Shown here in pieces: positions 45,552-54,968 of a stretch of 64,000 nucleotides of DNA (the first letter of the stretch is position 1; each line of letters opens with the position of its first letter). The position numbers were made by a program, and so were the translations under genes. The stretch is from assembly GCF_023703375.1 (NCBI RefSeq), contig NZ_JAMQGO010000012.1, forward strand, positions 1-64,000, in the 5' to 3' direction. The notes beneath the pieces are model-generated. The model was not told the origin of the DNA and made no database searches. It saw nothing but the letters and a program-made list of their open reading frames with translations. The DNA is from Lutimaribacter degradans (GTDB taxonomy: Bacteria > Pseudomonadota > Alphaproteobacteria > Rhodobacterales > Rhodobacteraceae).

Positions 45552-47150
45552 ATGGCATTTGGACGGGTGAACCCGCAATTCCGGCTTGAGGATCAGGGGA
45601 TCGAAGGGCTGGGCAATGTCCATTACAATCTGATCGAGCCGGCGCTGATCGAGGCGGCGCTCAAGAATGGCGAAGGGACGCTTGGCAATGGCGGTGCATT
45701 CCTGGTGACCACCGGCAAGTTCACCGGCCGGTCGCCCAAGGACAAGCACGTCGTCAAGACCGACAGCGTGGCCGACAGCATCTGGTGGGAAAACAACGCT
45801 GCCATGTCGTCCGAGGGGTTCGACGCGCTTTATGCCGACATGCTGGCGCACATGGCTGGCCGGGATTACTATGTGCAGGATCTGGTTGGCGGCGCCGATC
45901 CGGCACTGTCGATCAACGTGCGGATGGTGACGGAACTGGCTTGGCATGGCTTGTTCATCCGCCACTTGCTGCGCCGCCCCGACCGCGAGGCGCTGGACAG
46001 CTTTGTCGCCGATTTCACCGTGATCAACTGCCCCAGCTTCAAGGCCGACCCGGCCAAGCATGACTGTCGCAGCGAAACCGTGATTGCGTTGAATTTCGAA
46101 AAGAAGATCATCCTGATCGGCGGAACGGAATATGCGGGCGAGAACAAGAAATCCGTGTTCACGCTGCTCAACTACCTGCTGCCGGAAAAGGGCGTGATGC
46201 CGATGCACTGCTCGGCCAACCATGCCGATGGCAACCCAGTAGACACGGCTGTTTTCTTTGGTCTTTCGGGGACGGGCAAGACCACCCTGTCGGCCGACCC
46301 CGAGCGCACGTTGATCGGGGATGACGAACATGGCTGGTCCGAGAATGGTACGTTCAACTTCGAAGGCGGCTGTTACGCCAAGACGATCAACCTGAACCCC
46401 GAGGCCGAGCCCGAAATCTATGCCACCACGTCGAAATTCGGCACCGTGATCGAGAACATGGTGTTCGACCCTGAGACGTTCGAGCTGGATTTCGACGATG
46501 ACAGCCTGACGGCGAACATGCGTTGTGCCTACCCGCTTGAATATATCTCGAATGCCAGCGAAACCGCCGTGGGCGGGCACCCCAAGAACGTCATCATGCT
46601 GACATGCGATGCCTTTGGCGTGCTGCCGCCGATCGCACGGCTGACGCCGGCGCAGGCGATGTATCACTTCCTGTCGGGGTTCACCTCCAAGGTGGCGGGC
46701 ACCGAGCGTGGCGTGACCGAGCCCGAGCCCACGTTCTCGACGTGCTTCGGCGCGCCTTTCATGCCGCGCCGTCCCGAGGTTTACGGCAAGCTCTTGCAGG
46801 AAAAGATCGCCAAGCACGGCGCAACCTGCTGGTTGGTCAACACCGGCTGGACGGGTGGGGCCTATGGCGTTGGCAGCCGGATGCCGATCAAGGCCACGCG
46901 CACCCTGCTGACCGCGGCGCTGGATGGAAGCCTGAACGACGCAAGTTTCCGCAAGGACGAGAATTTCGGCTTCGACGTGCCCGAAGAGGTGCCCGGCGTG
47001 GCCGAGGTTCTGCTTGATCCGCGCCGCACCTGGGAAGACCAGGACGCCTATGACGCGCAGGCGCGCAAGCTGGTGCAGATGTTCGCGGACAATTTCGAAC
47101 AGTACCTGCCCTTCATCGACGACGACGTGAAGGCGGCTGCCCTCGGCTAA
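45552..47150 (+). CDS. pckA: Phosphoenolpyruvate carboxykinase (ATP)
   Basis: A 532-residue ATP-dependent PEP carboxykinase that converts oxaloacetate to PEP, the entry to gluconeogenesis. Kinase-1 ([14 protein letters not shown], near residue 238) and kinase-2 (LIGDDEHGW, near 258) motifs and the substrate-binding [12 protein letters not shown] near 55 are present. AGGAG lies upstream of the ATG at 45552. It is divergent from chvI and ends at a strong terminator. Its position beside the ChvGI/PTS genes fits control of carbon flux. Confidence 0.97.
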   Translation: MAFGRVNPQFRLEDQGIEGLGNVHYNLIEPALIEAALKNGEGTLGNGGAFLVTTGKFTGRSPKDKHVVKTDSVADSIWWENNAAMSSEGFDALYADMLAHMAGRDYYVQDLVGGADPALSINVRMVTELAWHGLFIRHLLRRPDREALDSFVADFTVINCPSFKADPAKHDCRSETVIALNFEKKIILIGGTEYAGENKKSVFTLLNYLLPEKGVMPMHCSANHADGNPVDTAVFFGLSGTGKTTLSADPERTLIGDDEHGWSENGTFNFEGGCYAKTINLNPEAEPEIYATTSKFGTVIENMVFDPETFELDFDDDSLTANMRCAYPLEYISNASETAVGGHPKNVIMLTCDAFGVLPPIARLTPAQAMYHFLSGFTSKVAGTERGVTEPEPTFSTCFGAPFMPRRPEVYGKLLQEKIAKHGATCWLVNTGWTGGAYGVGSRMPIKATRTLLTAALDGSLNDASFRKDENFGFDVPEEVPGVAEVLLDPRRTWEDQDAYDAQARKLVQMFADNFEQYLPFIDDDVKAAALG

Positions 47151-47173
47151 GCCCGTCGACAATCGAAACAAGC

Positions 47174-47203
47174 AAAGCCCCGGTTGCATGACCGGGGCTT
47201 TTT
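47174..47203 (+). terminator. Intrinsic terminator of pckA
   Basis: AAAGCCCCGGT and ACCGGGGCTTT form an 11-bp stem with a six-base loop, followed by TTTTT. It is 24 bases after the pckA stop. Confidence 0.9.
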
Positions 47204-47226
47204 GTTCGCGGTGGCTGCGCCGTGGG

Positions 47227-47946
47227 TCAAGCCGCCATCTCGGGCAGCTTTTCAACCACGGGCAAGGACAGAAGATACCGTAGGTCTTCCAGGCTGTTGT
47301 AGACCATGAACCCTTCAAGCGGCTCATCGCTGCCATAGCGGGCCCACCGCAAAGCGCCGGGTTCGCTGTGCAGATAACCTTGCCGCTGGGCAAAGCCCTT
47401 GGTCGCGACAGGGTAGGCCATGAAGCCGAAGGTGTAATCGGGCGCCCAGCGTTTGATCGCTTCGAAAAAGGCGCAGCGCCCGACGATGCCAGCCAGCCCG
47501 CTGCCGCGATACGCGCCCCTGTCGGGGTTGAACCAGAACTCACCCTGATAGCAGACCCGGCCGGTGATCATCCGCGCGCCGGGCCCCGCACGGTAGCGCG
47601 AACGCGCCAGGTCGAGATCGGGCAAAACCGGCGGAAACGCGCGGAAATTGTCGCGCAGGTAATCGGCCAGTGTTTGGTAGCGCATGTCTATCAGGCGTAA
47701 AGCCTGAGTGTGGACAAGGGTGCCGTTTTCCGTTTCACCGATCATCCAGAAACAGGTTTCGGGCGTCAAATGTTGTAGATTGGGGTCGAACGGTGCGCCA
47801 ATCGGTTGATCTGGCCGGTGTTTGGCAAGAATTTCCTGGTATTCGTCCAAGTCCTCGCCGAACCTTATCGAGATGCCGCGGCTGTTCAGTATGCCGAGAC
47901 TCCCGGCTATCAGATGTTTGCCATCGCTAAGATCGTGAATCGACAT
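47227..47946 (-). CDS. GNAT-fold protein of unknown function (autoinducer-synthase/FeeM-like)
   Basis: A 239-residue soluble protein. The start at 47946 has AGGAGGG 7 bases before it. The central region has SRYRAGPGARMITGRVCYQGEFWFNP and YRGSGLAGIVGRCAFFEAIKRW near 135-165; its RGSGLAG stretch resembles the acyl-CoA-binding Q/R-x-x-G-x-G/A loop of GNAT enzymes. AFAQRQGYL-type text (KGFAQRQGYLHSEPG) is the usual C-terminal GNAT strand. The overall layout recalls acyl-homoserine-lactone synthases or FeeM-type N-acyltransferases, but no specific function can be assigned. It is followed upstream by a LysR-like gene on the same strand, 42 bases away. Confidence 0.65.
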   Translation of the reverse strand: MSIHDLSDGKHLIAGSLGILNSRGISIRFGEDLDEYQEILAKHRPDQPIGAPFDPNLQHLTPETCFWMIGETENGTLVHTQALRLIDMRYQTLADYLRDNFRAFPPVLPDLDLARSRYRAGPGARMITGRVCYQGEFWFNPDRGAYRGSGLAGIVGRCAFFEAIKRWAPDYTFGFMAYPVATKGFAQRQGYLHSEPGALRWARYGSDEPLEGFMVYNSLEDLRYLLSLPVVEKLPEMAA

Positions 47947-47988
47947 GGCTGCCCTCCTGTGCATGGTTAACACAGGCAGCTTAAACGA

Positions 47989-48888
47989 TTATGCGACGAA
48001 AGACTGCATCGCCTGCAACTTTTCCGGCACTGGCATTACAAGCTCAGGTGGCATCGTGCGAATGGTCTCCTCGTCCAGGTGATCGATCTCCACATCATAG
48101 GTGCGCTGCACTACGGAAATAAGCGCAAAGGAGCCGTCAGGGAACCGCCCGCCCAGGTTAAGCCTTTGAAACGCCATGGAAACCAGTTCACCACCATCCT
48201 CTCGTGGAATCTTGGTGAATACGTGGTCGAGACGAATTCCATGACTGGTCTCGATATCGGTCAAGGGCTTCTCCATGAGCGAGGCAATCACCCCGCCCCC
48301 CGGCATCATTTCTACCTGAGAGCCGATGCTTGACCGTGCCTTTGCCCATCCGAACCACGATGCAAAGGCCGATTCCTCGCCGATTTCACAACAAATCCAC
48401 GAATCATTCTGGCGGCGATAGATAAGCAGATACGGGCGCATCAATGCCATAGCCGGGTCTTCGATCTGCCCTCCGGCCATCGCCCAACTGCGCAATGCGG
48501 TGCGCATGAAGCCATTGTCGCCGTCCCATATCTTGCTGATCCGCTGCTGTTGCAGATGATAGGTCAGCCCATCGTCAGAGTAATTGATCGTGGAAAGGCC
48601 GCTGGAATGGTTGGCATAGCCCTTGGCCCATGCCACCCCCCGTGCCAGAAGGTCCGTTGCCTCGGGCAGCGCGCGCTGCCCGGCATCGGTCAGCACGTAT
48701 TGCCGGTCGACCACCTTGAACAATTCTTCGCCCCGCAGTTCTTCAAGCTGGCTGATATGGCGTCTCACGGTTTGGCGGGTGCTGTTCAACTCTTTCACCG
48801 CGTGGGACAGGTTCAATGTCCGCGCGAGCGTGGTGAAGGATCGCAAGAGTTCGAACAAGATTGACTGCGACTGCAGAACAGGGGCCAT
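47989..48888 (-). CDS. LysR-like HTH protein with atypical C-terminal domain
   Basis: A 299-residue protein. Residues 1-65 form a LysR-type winged helix-turn-helix (LSHAVKELNSTRQTVRRHISQLEELRG and LTDAGQRALPEA). The rest does not look like the usual LysR effector domain: near residues 150-200 there is a PAS-like stretch (LLIYRRQNDSWICCEIGEESAF followed by FASWFGWAKA). It is probably a DNA-binding regulator that controls or responds to the adjacent GNAT-like gene (47227), which is 42 bases downstream on the same strand and likely co-transcribed. Ligand and targets are unknown. Confidence 0.7.
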   Translation of the reverse strand: MAPVLQSQSILFELLRSFTTLARTLNLSHAVKELNSTRQTVRRHISQLEELRGEELFKVVDRQYVLTDAGQRALPEATDLLARGVAWAKGYANHSSGLSTINYSDDGLTYHLQQQRISKIWDGDNGFMRTALRSWAMAGGQIEDPAMALMRPYLLIYRRQNDSWICCEIGEESAFASWFGWAKARSSIGSQVEMMPGGGVIASLMEKPLTDIETSHGIRLDHVFTKIPREDGGELVSMAFQRLNLGGRFPDGSFALISVVQRTYDVEIDHLDEETIRTMPPELVMPVPEKLQAMQSFVA

Positions 48889-49095
48889 GACTGCTGCTAC
48901 CTCGTGGGGCCAGGTTGATTATGTGACGGTGTTGAACCGGGTTGAGGCAATGTAACGGTAAGAAAATAATACATCAAAGGTAAAAATATCACCCATCTCT
49001 GGTCATTCTTTGCAACGTACGGGTGCATAATTCATAAATTGAACGAATTCACGGATTGGTCATTCTCGCCCTGGTAGCAACAGTGAGGAATAGGT

Positions 49096-49455
49096 ATGTC
49101 GCATCCCGTCGATATTCATGTGGGTAAGAAGCTAAAGCAGTTGCGTGTTCTCAGGGGCATGACGCAGACGGAAGTGGCCCAGGGCCTGGGCATCTCGTTC
49201 CAGCAAGTCCAGAAATACGAACTGGGACGCAACCGCATTTCCGCCAGCAAGTTGTTCGAGATCTCCCAGATACTGAACGTGGCGCCCTCGTACTTTTTTG
49301 ACGGGCTCGAGGACGAGACGCATGATCAGAGCGTCCTTGACAACGAGGCGACGAAAATTGCGTCGATGCTGACGCAGATCCGGGATGAGCGTCTGCGCGG
49401 GCAGATCCGCACTTTCATTTCGGAACTTGCCGGATCAGACGTGCGCGCAAACTGA
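49096..49455 (+). CDS. XRE-family HTH regulator (PhrR/PraR-like)
   Basis: A 119-residue single-domain regulator. The helix-turn-helix (residues 10-65) reads VGKKLKQLRVLRGMTQTEVA, GISFQQVQKYELG and RNRISASKLFEI. This resembles the PhrR/PraR/SinR-like regulators of Alphaproteobacteria, which influence biofilm and quorum-sensing functions. The C-terminal tail is short and acidic. It is divergent from the LysR-like gene across an AT-rich 207-base interval and precedes the TSUP gene, which is on the opposite strand. Confidence 0.85.
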   Translation: MSHPVDIHVGKKLKQLRVLRGMTQTEVAQGLGISFQQVQKYELGRNRISASKLFEISQILNVAPSYFFDGLEDETHDQSVLDNEATKIASMLTQIRDERLRGQIRTFISELAGSDVRAN

Positions 49456-49486
49456 TGGCCTCAATGTGCCCCTGCCGGTGGCGGGG

Positions 49487-50257
49487 TCACATTCCCCAGG
49501 CGCGCCGCAACAGGTTGAGTGCCGCAACCAGCAAAACCGCCAACGTCGCGCGCCGGAACGTGGTTTGGTCAAATCGGTCCGACAGCGCAAACCCCAACCG
49601 CATCCCCGCCAGTGCCGGCACGATCATCAAGGCCGAGAACACGGCGGTCTGCGGGGTCAAGACGCCCGAGCCGACATGCGCAACGGTCAGCGCGACCGCT
49701 CCCAGCCCGTAGATCACGCCCTGGATGCGCATCTGTGCGGCTTTCGGCGTGTCCAGCGCCGTCAACAGCATCACCGTAGGCGGCCCCCATACCCCGGACA
49801 TGCCCCCGGTGAACCCCGCGATTGCGCCGATGATCACCTCGATCCGGGTGCGATGCCCCGGAGCGGGCCGCGGGCGCCAGCCGGCCAGTTGCAGCACCGC
49901 AAAAACCAGGATCGGGCCGCCAATAAGCATCAGCACCGTGCGCGCTGGCAGCAACGCGACCATCTGTGCGCCTACGAAAAGCGCCATCAACCCAACGCCC
50001 AGAAAGACACGGAATTCGCGCACCGCGCGGCCCGCGGCCGATGGGCCTTCGCGCAGGGCCTGAACCCCGTTGCTGGCCAGCGTGGGCAGGATAAGCGCCG
50101 CCAGCGCCAGTTCAGGCGGCAGGAAACTTCCCAGTAGCGAGATCATGATCATCGGCATGGCAAACCCCACCATGCCCTTGACCACACCGGCGCATAGCGT
50201 GATCGCAAGGGCCGCGGCCAAAAGGCCCATGTCGATGTCGGGGGGTAGAAAGGTCAT
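49487..50257 (-). CDS. TSUP-family sulfite/anion exporter
   Basis: A 256-residue permease with eight hydrophobic helices in two repeats: GVVKGMVGFAMPMIMISLLG near the N-terminus and GFTGGMSGVWGPP near the middle. It belongs to the TauE/SafE group, like the protein at 14319 and the one at 63608. The substrate is not predictable. It converges with the XRE gene and is divergent from mcd. Confidence 0.85.
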   Translation of the reverse strand: MTFLPPDIDMGLLAAALAITLCAGVVKGMVGFAMPMIMISLLGSFLPPELALAALILPTLASNGVQALREGPSAAGRAVREFRVFLGVGLMALFVGAQMVALLPARTVLMLIGGPILVFAVLQLAGWRPRPAPGHRTRIEVIIGAIAGFTGGMSGVWGPPTVMLLTALDTPKAAQMRIQGVIYGLGAVALTVAHVGSGVLTPQTAVFSALMIVPALAGMRLGFALSDRFDQTTFRRATLAVLLVAALNLLRRAWGM

Positions 50258-50416
50258 CGCTCTGCCTTACTATTGCATCACGGGCAGCGCCAGTCCGGTT
50301 CGCCAAGTTGTCGAGCGCGCAATATGTGCAAGTGACGCTGGGTGTTTTGGGCATTTTTGTTGCGCTGCGCCTGCGAAATGGCTAGGAGCAAGGCCAGCAA
50401 AAAGAGGAACTGATTC

Positions 50417-52108
50417 ATGGCTCATGACGGACAGGACATGACGGCTGTTGGACAGCCCGTGATTTTCCCCGATCTTCTGGAACTGACCGGTGCAGCCGTG
50501 GCCCCGGCAGAGCGTATTCTTGAAAAGGCCACGTCTTGCGTGCGCGACATGGTCAGTGAAAATGACCGGGTGTCGGGTAACCTGATCGAGATGCACCAGA
50601 CCGCCGCACATGGGCTGGCGTGGCTGGCCACCTATGTTGAATCGCTACGCCAGATGCAGAAATGGGCCGAAGCGCAGAAAGCTGCGGGAAAGTTCGGCGA
50701 GATTGAACAACTGATCCACCAGATCGCCTTTGGCGAATATCTTTGGCAAATCTATGGTGGCATCCAGATGAACCAGACCGAGATCGTGCGCCTGCAGGAT
50801 CTGGGGCTGGGCCAGGATGACATGCGTACTCTCATGGAGCCTGCGGTTGTCACCCTGACCCAGGGCGGCAACACTCAGGCCGCGCGCAGCCGGCTGGTTG
50901 CGTTGATGCAGGATCAGGCAGGCGCCACGATGTTCGGCGCCTCGGGCCTGGACGACGAGCTTGAAATGATCCGCGACCAGTTCCGCCGCTACGCGGTCGA
51001 GCGCGTACAGCCCGACGCGCATGAATGGCACCTCAAGGATGAGCTGATCCCGATGGAAATCATCGAGGAACTGGCCGAAATGGGTGTTTTCGGCCTGACC
51101 ATCCCCGAGGCATACGGCGGGCTGGGCCTGTCCAAGGCGTCGATGTGCGTCGTTTCCGAGGAATTGAGCCGTGGGTATATCGGTGTGGGATCACTGGGAA
51201 CGCGCTCGGAGATCGCGGCCGAGCTGATCATCGCCGGCGGCACCGAAGAGCAAAAGCAGAACTGGCTTCCGAAACTGGCCAGCGCCGAGATCCTGCCGAC
51301 GGCCGTGTTTACCGAGCCCAACACCGGGTCCGACCTTGGTTCCTTGCGCACCCGGGCGGTCAAGGATGAAAACGGCGATTGGAAGATCACCGGCAACAAG
51401 ACCTGGATCACCCATGCCGCGCGCACCCACGTCATGACGTTGCTGGCCCGCACCGACCCCGACAGCACCGACCACCGCGGGTTGTCGATGTTCCTGGCCG
51501 AAAAAACGCCGGGCGACGACGCCCAGCCTTTCCCGACCGAAGGCATGACCGGGGGCGAGATCGAGGTGCTGGGATATCGCGGCATGAAGGAATACGAGCT
51601 TGGCTTCGACAATTTCCACGTGAAGGGCGAGAACCTGCTGGGCGGCGAAGAGGGCAAGGGGTTCAAGCAGTTGATGCAGACCTTTGAATCCGCTCGCATC
51701 CAGACAGCGGCTCGCGCCATCGGCGTGGCGCAAGCCGCGTTGGACGTGGCGATGCAATATGCCCAGGACCGCAAGCAATTCGGCAAACCGCTGATTGCTT
51801 TCCCGCGTGTGGCCAACAAGCTGGCGATGATGGCGGTCGAAATCATGATCGCACGTCAGTTGACCTATTTCTCGGCCTTCGAGAAAGACAATGATCGTCG
51901 CTGCGACCTCGAGGCGGGGATGGCCAAGTTGCTGGGCGCCCGCGTTGCGTGGTCGGCGGCCGACAACGGATTGCAAATTCACGGCGGCAACGGCTTTGCG
52001 CTGGAATATGAAATCAGCCGCCTGCTGTGCGACGCGCGCATCCTGAATATCTTTGAAGGCGCCGCCGAGATCCAGGCACAAGTGATCGCCCGTCGCCTGA
52101 TGGGCTGA
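50417..52108 (+). CDS. mcd: (2S)-Methylsuccinyl-CoA dehydrogenase
   Basis: A 563-residue acyl-CoA dehydrogenase with an N-terminal extension of about 170 residues before the FAD domain, which separates methylsuccinyl-CoA dehydrogenase from ordinary 380-residue members. The FAD domain follows, with FTEPNTGSDLGSLRTRAVK and WITHAARTHVM near 320 and AQFMFG-type helices later. The C-terminus contains LQIHGGNGFALEYEISRLL near 520. It oxidises (2S)-methylsuccinyl-CoA to mesaconyl-CoA in the ethylmalonyl-CoA pathway, the step before Mch. It is probably a single gene followed by its terminator. Confidence 0.93.
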   Translation: MAHDGQDMTAVGQPVIFPDLLELTGAAVAPAERILEKATSCVRDMVSENDRVSGNLIEMHQTAAHGLAWLATYVESLRQMQKWAEAQKAAGKFGEIEQLIHQIAFGEYLWQIYGGIQMNQTEIVRLQDLGLGQDDMRTLMEPAVVTLTQGGNTQAARSRLVALMQDQAGATMFGASGLDDELEMIRDQFRRYAVERVQPDAHEWHLKDELIPMEIIEELAEMGVFGLTIPEAYGGLGLSKASMCVVSEELSRGYIGVGSLGTRSEIAAELIIAGGTEEQKQNWLPKLASAEILPTAVFTEPNTGSDLGSLRTRAVKDENGDWKITGNKTWITHAARTHVMTLLARTDPDSTDHRGLSMFLAEKTPGDDAQPFPTEGMTGGEIEVLGYRGMKEYELGFDNFHVKGENLLGGEEGKGFKQLMQTFESARIQTAARAIGVAQAALDVAMQYAQDRKQFGKPLIAFPRVANKLAMMAVEIMIARQLTYFSAFEKDNDRRCDLEAGMAKLLGARVAWSAADNGLQIHGGNGFALEYEISRLLCDARILNIFEGAAEIQAQVIARRLMG

Positions 52109-52130
52109 TCGCGCGCGAGCAGTCTTTCGG

Positions 52131-52158
52131 AAAGGGCCGCCTGCGGGTGGCCCTTTTC
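52131..52158 (+). terminator. Intrinsic terminator of mcd
   Basis: AAAGGGCCGCC and GGTGGCCCTTT form an 11-bp stem with one G-T pair, ending in TTTTCTTTT. It lies 23 bases after the mcd stop. Confidence 0.8.
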
Positions 52159-52227
52159 TTTTGCAAGGCCAAGCCGGCAAGCGTGAAGATTGCCAGATCA
52201 CGCGGTGACGGTTGCGGGGGCCGCGTC

Positions 52228-53544
52228 TTACTGGTGAATGAAATGCAGCGTGTCAAAGCTGCGTCGCCATTCGGCCACTTCCTCCGCCAGCGCGGCAGGG
52301 TCGTTTGCGCGCAGGGCGCCGGCGATCAGGCTGGCCATGCGCGGGGCATCGTTTGCCGTCATGCCCCAGCGCACCATCTCTGGCGTGCCGATGCGCAAAC
52401 CGTTCATATCGCCGGGCACCTCGGCCACTGGCAGGCCAATGCCACAAGCCAGGAACCCGGCCTTCCGCAGGGTTTTCGCCGCCGCCTGTCCGCCGCCAAA
52501 CCCCTTGGCCAGCAGCGCGAACTGGTGGCTTTGCGTGCCGCCCTTCTCGGCGGCGAATACCGGCAGCCCTTCCTCCTCCAGCGCCCGGGCGAGGGCGCGC
52601 GCCACATCTACCATGGTGGCGGCGTAGTTGCTGCCATGATCGCGCCAATCCAGCAGCGACATGGCCAAAGCCGCCGATTTCGCCGCGTCGAAATTGGCCG
52701 TCATGCCGGGAAAGGCGATGGCATCCAGCCGCTCGGCAATCATGGCGTCATCGGTCACGATCAACCCGGCGGGCGGGCCGCCCAGCGATTTATAGGTGCT
52801 CATCGTCATCATGTGCGCGCCCTGCTCCAGCGGGTTGGGCCAGGCGCCGCCGGCGATTATCCCGCATTGATGCGCAGCGTCGAACAGCACATGCGCGCCC
52901 ACGGCGTCGGCAATGGCCCTGATCTCGGCCACCGGATGGGGAAACAGGTTAAGCGACCCGCCAATGGTGATCAGGCGCGGGCGCACATCCTGGGCCAGAT
53001 TGCGTAGCGCCCCCAGATCAACTGTATAGCCGTCGGCGTTGACGGGAGCTGGGTGAATATCAAGGCCGAAAAGCCCCGCGCAGCCCGGCTCGTGATGCGT
53101 GACATGCCCCCCGACCGAGGCCGGGGGTGCGATGATGGCATCACCCGGTTTGCACAGCGCCATGAAGCCGTAAAGATTGGCCATGGCCCCCGAGGGCACG
53201 CGAATTTCAGCGTATTTCGCGCCAAAGATCTCGGTTGCCAGCGCGGCGGCTATGATCTCGACCTTCTCGATCGCTTCAAGCCCGGTTTCGTACTTGTCGC
53301 CGGGATAGCCGAGCGAGGGGCGCGAGCCCATGCCCGATGCCAGCAACGCCTCGGCGCGCGGGTTCATGACGTTGGTAGCCGGATTCAGGTTGAAACAGTT
53401 GCGTTCGTGAATTCGGCGGCTTTCCTGCGCCAGTTCCTCGATCCGTGCGGAAATTTCCAAGCTTTCGGCCCGTTCGGTTTCCCGCGCCACGCGCGCGACG
53501 AACCCTTCGACCGCGTCAGGCACCCAGCTGCGTTTCTCAAGCAT
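52228..53544 (-). CDS. SHMT-like PLP enzyme (serine/glycine hydroxymethyltransferase family)
   Basis: A 438-residue fold-type I PLP enzyme. PLP-binding features are visible: IRVPSGAMANLYGFMAL near 113, HLFDAAHQCGII-type loop (VLFDAAHQCG) near 210, and the Schiff-base Lys in MTMSTYKSLGGPPAGL near 242. The overall order matches serine hydroxymethyltransferase, but canonical GlyA motifs such as VTTTTHKTLRGPR and the YGG segment are replaced. An SHMT paralog such as alpha-methylserine aldolase or L-allo-threonine aldolase activity is possible. Its stop region is next to deoD, 2 bases apart, so the two are co-transcribed. Confidence 0.75.
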   Translation of the reverse strand: MLEKRSWVPDAVEGFVARVARETERAESLEISARIEELAQESRRIHERNCFNLNPATNVMNPRAEALLASGMGSRPSLGYPGDKYETGLEAIEKVEIIAAALATEIFGAKYAEIRVPSGAMANLYGFMALCKPGDAIIAPPASVGGHVTHHEPGCAGLFGLDIHPAPVNADGYTVDLGALRNLAQDVRPRLITIGGSLNLFPHPVAEIRAIADAVGAHVLFDAAHQCGIIAGGAWPNPLEQGAHMMTMSTYKSLGGPPAGLIVTDDAMIAERLDAIAFPGMTANFDAAKSAALAMSLLDWRDHGSNYAATMVDVARALARALEEEGLPVFAAEKGGTQSHQFALLAKGFGGGQAAAKTLRKAGFLACGIGLPVAEVPGDMNGLRIGTPEMVRWGMTANDAPRMASLIAGALRANDPAALAEEVAEWRRSFDTLHFIHQ

Positions 53545-53546
53545 GC

Positions 53547-54260
53547 TCAGACCTCCCCCGGAAATGCTGCGGCGAGGGCAATTTCCACCATCTCGCCGAA
53601 GCTGCGCTCACGGTCTTCGCTGGGCAGCGCCTCGTGCGTTAGAAGGTGGTCGCTGACCGTCAACAGGGCAAGCGCGCGGATGTCGTGGCGGGCGGCCAGG
53701 TTGTAAAGCTCGGCCGCCTCCATCTCGACACCCAGGATGCCGTGGCGGGTCATCATCTCGTTCAGGTCAGGCCGTTCGTCATAGAACACGTCGGCCGAAT
53801 AGATGCCGCCCACATGCGGCACCAAGCCCCGCGCCTCGGCCGCGTCTACGGCGGCGCGCAACAGCCCCCAATCGGCGCTGGGCGCAAAGTTGAGTTCGCG
53901 AAAGATGCCGGTGGACGGTGTTGAAACAGAGCTGGCCGTCATCGCGATGACAAGGTTGCGCAGAACGATGTGGCGTTGCATCGCCCCGCAAGAACCGATG
54001 CGGATCAGCGTCTTCGCGCCGTAGTCGCGGATCAGCTCATTGGCATAGATCGACAGGCTGGGCATGCCCATGCCCGAGCCATGCACCGTCACCCGGTTGC
54101 CGCGCCATGTGCCGGTAAAGCCCAGCATGCCCCGCACCTCGTTGACGCATTTGACGTCTTCCAGGAATGTCTCGGCTGCCCATTTGGCGCGCAGGGGGTC
54201 GCCCGGCATCAGCACGGTTTCAGCAATCTCGCCGGGTTTGGCCCCGATATGAATGGACAT
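53547..54260 (-). CDS. deoD: Purine-nucleoside phosphorylase DeoD
   Basis: A 237-residue hexameric (type II) purine nucleoside phosphorylase. [26 protein letters not shown] opens the protein. The phosphate-binding RIGSCGAMQ near 87, the purine-site [12 protein letters not shown] near 180, and SDHLLTHE near 204 match DeoD. It phosphorolyses purine nucleosides in salvage. The start at 54260 was chosen by that canonical N-terminus. It lies 2 bases from the SHMT-like gene. Confidence 0.95.
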   Translation of the reverse strand: MSIHIGAKPGEIAETVLMPGDPLRAKWAAETFLEDVKCVNEVRGMLGFTGTWRGNRVTVHGSGMGMPSLSIYANELIRDYGAKTLIRIGSCGAMQRHIVLRNLVIAMTASSVSTPSTGIFRELNFAPSADWGLLRAAVDAAEARGLVPHVGGIYSADVFYDERPDLNEMMTRHGILGVEMEAAELYNLAARHDIRALALLTVSDHLLTHEALPSEDRERSFGEMVEIALAAAFPGEV

Positions 54261-54365
54261 TTGCGTGGCTCCCTTGGTTTTGCCGCAGCATAGCGGGGCG
54301 CGGCAGACGGGCAATCGCCGATTTCCTGCAGGAATGGCGGGCAAACGCCCGCCCCGCCGCCCTTG

Positions 54366-54806
54366 TCAGCGTTGATACTTGATGAACGGCGTCAGCGTGG
54401 CGATGCGGTCATACAGTTTTCGCGCGGTTTCGTTGAAATCCTGTGTCAGCCAGTAAACGCTGGGCGTGCCGTTTTCATCCGCTGCCTCGTACACCGCTTC
54501 GATCAAGGCGCGGCCCACGCCGGTGCCGCGCACATCGGGGTCGGCATACAGGTCTTGCAGGTAACACACGTCGTCGATGCGCCAGTTATGCGGGTGGTAG
54601 ATGTAGTGCACCAACCCCACCGCGCGCCCATCCTGCAAGGCGATCAGCGCGTTTTGCGCCGGGCGCGCGGGGTCGAGCAGGCGTGCGAATGTGGTTTGAT
54701 AAACCTCTTCGGCCACGGTGGTTCCGTAGAATTCCAGGTAGGCTGTCCAGAGGCGGCGCCAGTCGGCCTCGTCCTGGGCGGTCAGAGGGCGGATGGTCAG
54801 TGACAT
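54366..54806 (-). CDS. GNAT-family N-acetyltransferase
   Basis: A 146-residue single GNAT domain. The acetyl-CoA loop DVRGTGVGRALIEAVYEAADENG is visible near 93-115, and the C-terminal strand is SVYWLTQDFNETARKLYDRI. The N-terminus MSLTIRPLTAQDEADWRRLW is typical. The substrate is unknown. The start at 54806 has AAGGGAG before it. It lies between deoD and the DUF4168 gene, the latter divergent. Confidence 0.85.
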   Translation of the reverse strand: MSLTIRPLTAQDEADWRRLWTAYLEFYGTTVAEEVYQTTFARLLDPARPAQNALIALQDGRAVGLVHYIYHPHNWRIDDVCYLQDLYADPDVRGTGVGRALIEAVYEAADENGTPSVYWLTQDFNETARKLYDRIATLTPFIKYQR

Positions 54807-54968
54807 GGCAAATCTCCCTTTATGCTGGGGCAAACCTGCGCGCGTTCATCGCGCTGGTCCATGCCCGATCGCACAATTGGGTGGCATTTTTCCGCCGGCG
54901 TGTTTGATCCCGCCCGGCAAAAGAGCCATATGTGCCTTTCAAATCGCAGAAACCAGACGGAGGACCTT

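Noticed and set aside
45426..47543. 705-codon minus-strand frame opposite pckA
   Set aside because: It mirrors the conserved pckA frame and ends in the unrelated GNAT-like gene. No ribosome site or domain was seen.
52228..53544. Calling the SHMT-like gene glyA
   Set aside because: Several GlyA signature motifs are missing or altered, so the specific symbol is not supported.
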